Positions 60,089 to 64,000 of a DNA stretch of 64,000 nt are shown piece by piece. The notes beneath the pieces are model-generated. The model made no database searches, had not been told where the DNA came from, and saw nothing but the letters and a program-made list of their open reading frames with translations. The position numbers were made by a program, and so were the translations under genes. Every line of letters starts with the position of its first letter. Positions within the stretch are counted from its first letter, which is position 1. This stretch comes from an uncultured Parafilimonas sp. (GTDB lineage: Bacteria > Bacteroidota > Bacteroidia > Chitinophagales > Chitinophagaceae). Location of the stretch: contig CAIRZB010000001.1 in the NCBI GenBank assembly GCA_903882935.1, positions 62,001 to 126,000 on the forward strand. Direction: 5' to 3'.

Positions 60089-61030
60089 TTATTGATAGAA
60101 AAGCGTTGAAATAACTGGCGCATATTTTTCCTGCATTAGCCTGTGGCCTGCGTCAATTATATGCACCTGCACATTTGTTTCGTGTTTAAACACTTCAGCC
60201 CGGCTGCTTAAAATAATATTGTCAAAACGGCCGAACAAAAAGCGCACGGGTACGCCATACTGTTGAATGTTTTTTTTCACCAACACCATTTTTGGCTTAA
60301 ATTTTCGCATGGTGGTCCAGCGGCAGTAAAGCCTTTGCCTTTCAAGTTCGTCGTCGGTGTAAAAACGTACAATCTTCATCATGCCCGGGTGTACCAGTCT
60401 TACTTTTGCAACCAAACCAATAAATCTGAAGGCCCCCTGTGGCCGGTACATGGCATATTTAAACAGCCTGTTGCCCAGCAAATTTTGTGTGGCAAAACGG
60501 TACCATTTGTTTTTGTGCAGCCCATCTGGTGCCACCAGCACAATCCGTTCTACCAGTTCAGGCTTAGTTTGTAGCAAATGCAAGGCAATGCGCCCACCCA
60601 TGCTGTAACCTAATAGGGAAAAACCAGTATCCAGCCCCGGCCCATGCCCCCATCCCCTAAAGGGGGGTAATGAAGAACCATCCTTGATGTTATTATTATT
60701 ATCAATGGCTTGAAGTGCGGGGTTGTTTGTCTTATCCCCCCCTTTAGGGGACGGGGGCGTGGACGGGGGGCGGCATAGGTGCTGTATCTTCCCCATTATC
60801 TCCAGCAAGTCTTCACCCGTAAAAAGCAGGCCTTCATGCCATTGTGTTTGGCCATGAAAGGGCATATCTAAGGCTATGATGGTGTAATCCGCCCCCAAAC
60901 GGTTTTCCAACATGGCAAACGTTTCTGCGGTTTCGCCATAGCCATGAAAACAGAAAAGCGGTTTCAACCCCTTTCCCCATACACAATAATGTATCGTTGA
61001 ATTTTTATATGCAATAAAATAGCTGCCCAA
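60089..61030 (-). CDS. Alpha/beta hydrolase with repeat-derived insert
   Basis: 313 residues from a TTG start at 61030; no in-frame ATG lies before residue 40, and a nearby ATG at 61035 is out of frame. The fold is clear: LFCFHGYGETAETFAMLENR (oxyanion HG), TIIALDMPFHGQTQW, the nucleophile elbow FSLLGYSMGGRIALHLLQ (Ser in GYSMG), VRFLFGRFDNII and HIIDAGHRLMQEK with the late His. Residues about 86-130, just before the elbow, are Pro/Gly/Asn-rich and translated from an inverted CCCCTAAAGGGG doublet. The gene is divergent from a MarR regulator 101 bases away. Confidence 0.87.
   Translation of the reverse strand: MGSYFIAYKNSTIHYCVWGKGLKPLFCFHGYGETAETFAMLENRLGADYTIIALDMPFHGQTQWHEGLLFTGEDLLEIMGKIQHLCRPPSTPPSPKGGDKTNNPALQAIDNNNNIKDGSSLPPFRGWGHGPGLDTGFSLLGYSMGGRIALHLLQTKPELVERIVLVAPDGLHKNKWYRFATQNLLGNRLFKYAMYRPQGAFRFIGLVAKVRLVHPGMMKIVRFYTDDELERQRLYCRWTTMRKFKPKMVLVKKNIQQYGVPVRFLFGRFDNIILSSRAEVFKHETNVQVHIIDAGHRLMQEKYAPVISTLFYQ
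60641..60775. repeat. Inverted GC-rich doublet in frame inside the hydrolase gene
   Basis: CCCCCATCCCCTAAAGGGGGG (60647-60667) and its near-inverse CCCCCCTTTAGGGGACGGGGG (about 60737-60757) flank a 68-base AT-rich centre. The 135-base element keeps the frame and adds about 45 residues. The core is the same as at 42050-42135. Confidence 0.85.
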
Positions 61031-61112
61031 AGCATGGTGGTATTTACAAAATGTTATGCAAATAAGCGTTTTTATAATTGGAAATGTGCTAAAGATATAC
61101 CAATTTTGAAAA

Positions 61113-61126
61113 TAGTTGCATAACTA
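61113..61126. promoter_or_regulatory. Candidate MarR operator TAGTTGCATAACTA
   Basis: A 14-base partial palindrome with arms TAGTT and AACTA, just before the MarR start codon and between divergent genes. The position and form fit an autoregulatory MarR site; binding is inference. Confidence 0.5.
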
Positions 61127-61131
61127 ACTAT

Positions 61132-61614
61132 ATGCTCAACAACCAATTTAAGCGCGGAGAATTATACAGTGTCATAACCGGCATGGCCAGTATTGCCGTG
61201 GCCCGGAGGCTACAAAAAAACTTTAGGCAGGCAGGCTTGGATATTACCATTGAACAATGGAGTATTTTATACCATTTATGGAAAGAAGACGGACTTAGCC
61301 AGCAAGAACTTTGCAACCGAACGTTTCGCGACAAGCCCAGCGTTACGAGGCTGGTGGATAATTTGGAGAAGCAAAAATTAGTAATGCGCGCGGCTGCCAA
61401 AAACGACCGGCGAATTAACCTGATATGCCTTACTGATACGGCCCGCAATTTGCAGCAAAGCACCATTGACCTTGCCAATAAAACCATGGATGAGGCATTG
61501 GTAAACATAACAAAGGCCGAGATTGACACGGTTAAAAAAGTTTTGCAACAGGTGTACGATAATTTAACCCCAACCCAGGCATTGGAGGATCTAAGGGTCA
61601 ATAGTGATTTGTAA
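61132..61614 (+). CDS. MarR family transcriptional regulator
   Basis: 160 residues. The winged helix-turn-helix is seen in ITIEQWSILYHLWKEDGLSQ, QELCNRTFRDKPSVTRLVDN and LEKQKLVMRAAAKNDRRINL, with the DRR wing typical of MarR. Helices at both ends form the dimer interface. It probably controls itself, the divergent hydrolase and the downstream acyl-CoA dehydrogenase; a ligand such as an acyl-CoA is plausible but unproven. It is separated from the dehydrogenase by 55 bases. Confidence 0.92.
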   Translation: MLNNQFKRGELYSVITGMASIAVARRLQKNFRQAGLDITIEQWSILYHLWKEDGLSQQELCNRTFRDKPSVTRLVDNLEKQKLVMRAAAKNDRRINLICLTDTARNLQQSTIDLANKTMDEALVNITKAEIDTVKKVLQQVYDNLTPTQALEDLRVNSDL

Positions 61615-61669
61615 CGATGCATTGTTAACCATAAAAATATCCCCTTAAAAACGGGGCGAGGAAAAAAAT

Positions 61670-63463
61670 ATGTATTCAACTACACAACAAGCCAAAGCAC
61701 TGCAAGGCGGTGAGTGGCTGGTAAAAGAAAGCAACCCCTTTGAAACATTTATTCCTGAAGATTTTGACGAAGAACAGAAAATGGTGATGGACATGTGCGC
61801 CCAGTTTTTAGATACCGAGGTGTTGCCTGTTATTGACCGTATTGACAAACTGGAGCCGGGCCTTATGCCGGCGCTACTGGAAAAGGCGGGCGAGCAGGGC
61901 CTACTGGCCACGGTGCTGCCCGAAGAGTACGGCGGGTTGGGCAAGGATTTTATAACAGCCACTATTATTAACGAAGGCCTAGGCGGCGGCTACTCGTTTT
62001 CGGTGGCAGTGGCAGCCCACACCGGCATTGGCACATTACCCATATTATACTTTGGCACAGAAGAACAAAAGCAAAAATATATACCCAAACTGGCAACCGG
62101 CGAGTGGAAGGGCAGCTACGGCCTAACCGAGCCTAACAGCGGGAGCGATGCGCTGGGTGCAAAAACAACGGCTAAACTGAGCGATGACGGAAAGCATTAT
62201 TTGTTAAATGGCCAAAAATGCTGGATAACAAACGGCGGTTTTGCCGACGTGTACACCGTGTTTGCCAAAATTGACGGCGATAAATTTACCGGCTTTATTG
62301 TGGAGCGTGGCTATGAAGGCTTTACCCTGGGGCCGGAGGAACATAAAATGGGCATCAAAGGCTCTTCCACCGTGCAGCTTTATTTTCAGGATTGCAAAGT
62401 GCCTGTTGAAAATGTGCTGGGCGAAATTGGCAGGGGGCATATTATTGCGTTCAACATACTAAACATTGGCCGCCTAAAGCTATGCGCGGCTACGATTGGT
62501 GCCAGCAAGCGCGCAACCAGCGAAACCGTTCAATATGCGGCCACCCGCGAGCAATTTAAAACCGCCATTGCCAATTTTGGTGCCATAAAACATAAGCTGG
62601 CCGAAATGGCCATCCGTATTTGGGTGGGCGAAAGCGGTGTGTACCGTGCTGCCCAATGGATTAACGAGAAGGAGCACGAACTGCAGGCATCGGGCTTTAC
62701 CACTGCCAAGGCATTACTGGGGGCCGCAGAAGAATACGCCATTGAGTGTGCCATTTTAAAAGTGTTTGGCAGCGAAGTGCTGAACTATGTTGTAGATGAA
62801 GGCGTGCAAGTATATGGCGGTAACGGCTTTAGCGACGAATATTTGATTAGCAAGGCTTACAGGGATGCGCGGATTAACCGCATATTTGAAGGCACTAACG
62901 AAATAAACCGCCTGCTTACCTTAGATATGACGCTGAAAAGGGCATTGAAAGGCAAACTGGACCTGCTTGGCCCCGCCATGGCCGTTAGCAAGGAGCTAAT
63001 GAGCATTCCCGATTTTAGCAACGATGACGATACGCCTTTTGGAAAGGAGAAAAAATACATTGTAAACTTTAAAAAAGCGATTCTTTTGGTGGCCGGTGCC
63101 GCAGTACAAAAGCTGATGATGAGCCTAGACAAAGAGCAAGAAATTTTGATGAATATTGCCGATATGGCCATTGAAACCTACCATGTTGAAAGTGCCTTGC
63201 TAAGGGTGATAAAGCTGGTGGAAAGAAACGGCGAAGTGGCGGAAAGCCTTAAAATTGATATTGTACGCACCTATTTATACGATGCCGCAGACCGTATTAA
63301 CAAAGCTGCAAAGGACGCACTGAACAGCTTTGCAGAAGGTGATGAGTTACGGATGATGCACATTGGCATAAAACGGTTTACCAAAGTAGAGCCCTTTAAC
63401 ACCAAAGAAGCCCGCCGAAGAATATCGGAAAAACTGGTGGCAGAAAACAGGTATTGTTTTTAA
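61670..63463 (+). CDS. Acyl-CoA dehydrogenase, long form
   Basis: 597 residues, longer than the usual 380-residue form, as in VLCAD-like enzymes. The FAD/substrate core is seen in GLLATVLPEEYGGLGKDFIT, YGLTEPNSGSDALGAKTTAK and WITNGGFADVYTVFAKI. QVYGGNGFSDEYLISKAYRD and RINRIFEGTNEINRLLTLDM include the catalytic Glu region (EGTNEINR). A C-terminal 170-residue helical domain follows. It performs the first step of fatty acid beta-oxidation. GAGG before the ATG at 61670 is one of the few Shine-Dalgarno-like sites in the window. It lies downstream of the MarR gene. Confidence 0.95.
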   Translation: MYSTTQQAKALQGGEWLVKESNPFETFIPEDFDEEQKMVMDMCAQFLDTEVLPVIDRIDKLEPGLMPALLEKAGEQGLLATVLPEEYGGLGKDFITATIINEGLGGGYSFSVAVAAHTGIGTLPILYFGTEEQKQKYIPKLATGEWKGSYGLTEPNSGSDALGAKTTAKLSDDGKHYLLNGQKCWITNGGFADVYTVFAKIDGDKFTGFIVERGYEGFTLGPEEHKMGIKGSSTVQLYFQDCKVPVENVLGEIGRGHIIAFNILNIGRLKLCAATIGASKRATSETVQYAATREQFKTAIANFGAIKHKLAEMAIRIWVGESGVYRAAQWINEKEHELQASGFTTAKALLGAAEEYAIECAILKVFGSEVLNYVVDEGVQVYGGNGFSDEYLISKAYRDARINRIFEGTNEINRLLTLDMTLKRALKGKLDLLGPAMAVSKELMSIPDFSNDDDTPFGKEKKYIVNFKKAILLVAGAAVQKLMMSLDKEQEILMNIADMAIETYHVESALLRVIKLVERNGEVAESLKIDIVRTYLYDAADRINKAAKDALNSFAEGDELRMMHIGIKRFTKVEPFNTKEARRRISEKLVAENRYCF

Positions 63464-63465
63464 AT

Positions 63466-63507
63466 AATGTTGGCTTTGCAGTTTAAAAGCAAAACCAATA
63501 TTTTTTG
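63466..63507 (+). terminator. Probable terminator after the acyl-CoA dehydrogenase
   Basis: An imperfect stem TTGGCTTTGC / GCAAAACCAA followed by TATTTTTTG. It separates the dehydrogenase from the glycosyltransferase. Confidence 0.55.
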
Positions 63508-63553
63508 TTGAATAGTATGCCATGTGCCAATTAATTTTACCGAAACAACCTGC

Positions 63554-64000
63554 ATGGCACGCACAATAATTTATATAGATAATTTTTTAACAGCCCACGG
63601 CCATACCCCCACCACGGGTGAGGTGTTGACCAAGTTGTTTGAGAAAAACGGCTATGCTGTAATTAGGGCGGGTACCAAAAAGGGCAAGCCAGCCCGCCTG
63701 GCGGAGATGCTTGGCATTATTGCCAAAAACAGGCAGGCAGTGGTGTTGATAGCAACCTACAGTACCAGTGCTTTTTATTTTGCATGGGCTGCCGCACAAC
63801 TATGCCGGCTGTTGGGCATTATATACTTACCCTGCCTGCATGGCGGCAACCTGCCAAACAGAATAAAAAACAACCCAATTTTAAGCAGGCAGGTATTTGG
63901 CCATAGCCGCACGAATATTGTTGTGTCTGGCTATTTGCAAAATGCGGTGCAGGCAAAGGGCTGGCCCAGCGTGCTTATCCCCAATAACATCAACATAAAC
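63554..64000 (+). CDS. Glycosyltransferase, GT-B fold, N-terminal part (runs off the window)
   Basis: The frame is open from the ATG at 63554 to the last base, giving 149 residues. It begins ARTIIYIDNFLTAHGHTPTT and continues with a Rossmann-like N-terminal domain (VLTKLFEKNGYAVIRAG; RQAVVLIATYSTSAFYFAWA; GIIYLPCLHGGNLPNRI; NIVVSGYLQNAVQAKGWPSV), the pattern of GT-B family 4-like enzymes. The C-terminal nucleotide-sugar domain lies outside. A minus-strand open frame inside it is a shadow. Donor and acceptor unknown. Confidence 0.78.
   Translation, partial: MARTIIYIDNFLTAHGHTPTTGEVLTKLFEKNGYAVIRAGTKKGKPARLAEMLGIIAKNRQAVVLIATYSTSAFYFAWAAAQLCRLLGIIYLPCLHGGNLPNRIKNNPILSRQVFGHSRTNIVVSGYLQNAVQAKGWPSVLIPNNININ

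Noticed and set aside
61033-61035. ATG just upstream of the hydrolase as its start
   Set aside because: It is out of frame with the conserved hydrolase sequence; the TTG at 61030 is in frame and directly precedes it.
63587-63799. 70-codon minus-strand open frame at the right edge
   Set aside because: It lies opposite the N-terminal part of a glycosyltransferase that has clear fold features on the plus strand.

Overview
The window looks like chromosomal DNA of a member of the Bacteroidota, most likely near the Chitinophagaceae/Sphingobacteriales. Reasons: many genes are preceded by the Bacteroidota -7 promoter box TAnnTTTG and few have a clear Shine-Dalgarno; the gene set includes DUF4835/PorD, DUF4296, DUF6814, DUF6090-like, a large-form IspG, lipoproteins with LxxC lipoboxes, and an ECF sigma factor next to a TonB-domain protein. 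No rRNA, tRNA, CRISPR array, prophage or transposase gene was seen. Most content is housekeeping.

Layout: 1-9.8 kb, end of typA, then lipoproteins, a PD40 beta-propeller protein, a thioesterase, a phosphodiesterase and an outer-membrane beta-barrel. 9.9-12.3 kb, a type II restriction-modification pair whose endonuclease frame is split by one in-frame TAG. 12.6-14.9 kb, ispG carrying heptanucleotide repeat arrays. 14.9-21.1 kb, small secreted or membrane proteins, a sulfotransferase, a DUF1080 protein, an AlkA-type glycosylase and apaG. 21.3-23.6 kb, acpP-fabF-rnc. 24.5-31.7 kb, a vanadium-haloperoxidase-like protein, a YXWGXW protein, an MHS-family transporter with a small partner, and an ECF sigma/TonB pair. 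31.9-36.4 kb, lolA, then bamD, an omega-like RNA polymerase subunit, coaBC, porD and a DUF4296 lipoprotein. 36.6-47.3 kb, a MoxR ATPase, a mitochondrial-type citrate synthase, an AlkD-like protein, a PIF1-type helicase, an SDR and a methyltransferase. 47.5-53.7 kb, thrA-thrB-thrC with a membrane-anchored DUF559/Vsr-like nuclease gene lodged between thrB and thrC. 54.5-64 kb, an aldehyde dehydrogenase, a Gfo/Idh/MocA oxidoreductase, two glycosyltransferases (one partial), an alpha/beta hydrolase, and a MarR regulator beside an acyl-CoA dehydrogenase.

The most unusual signal is a set of small repeats found both between genes and inside conserved genes. (1) Tandem heptamers of the form GWTYNNN on one strand occur at about a dozen loci. 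The largest, 21 units (147 bp), lies in frame inside ispG and is translated as seven heptapeptide repeats; a second array pair interrupts ispG again. (2) An octamer-like GGAAGWCS repeat is found right after one gene and in frame inside the helicase. (3) GC-rich inverted doublets (CCCCTAAAGGGG, CCCCGCAGGGG, CCCGTCAGACGGG and CCTGCCTTCGCAGG types) occur between genes, inside thrA, across the thrA/thrB junction where they encode the start of ThrB, and inside the alpha/beta hydrolase. This resembles in principle the protein-invading palindromic elements of Rickettsia, but the sequences look different and I cannot assign them to a described family. All family assignments come from reading motifs; no database search was run.
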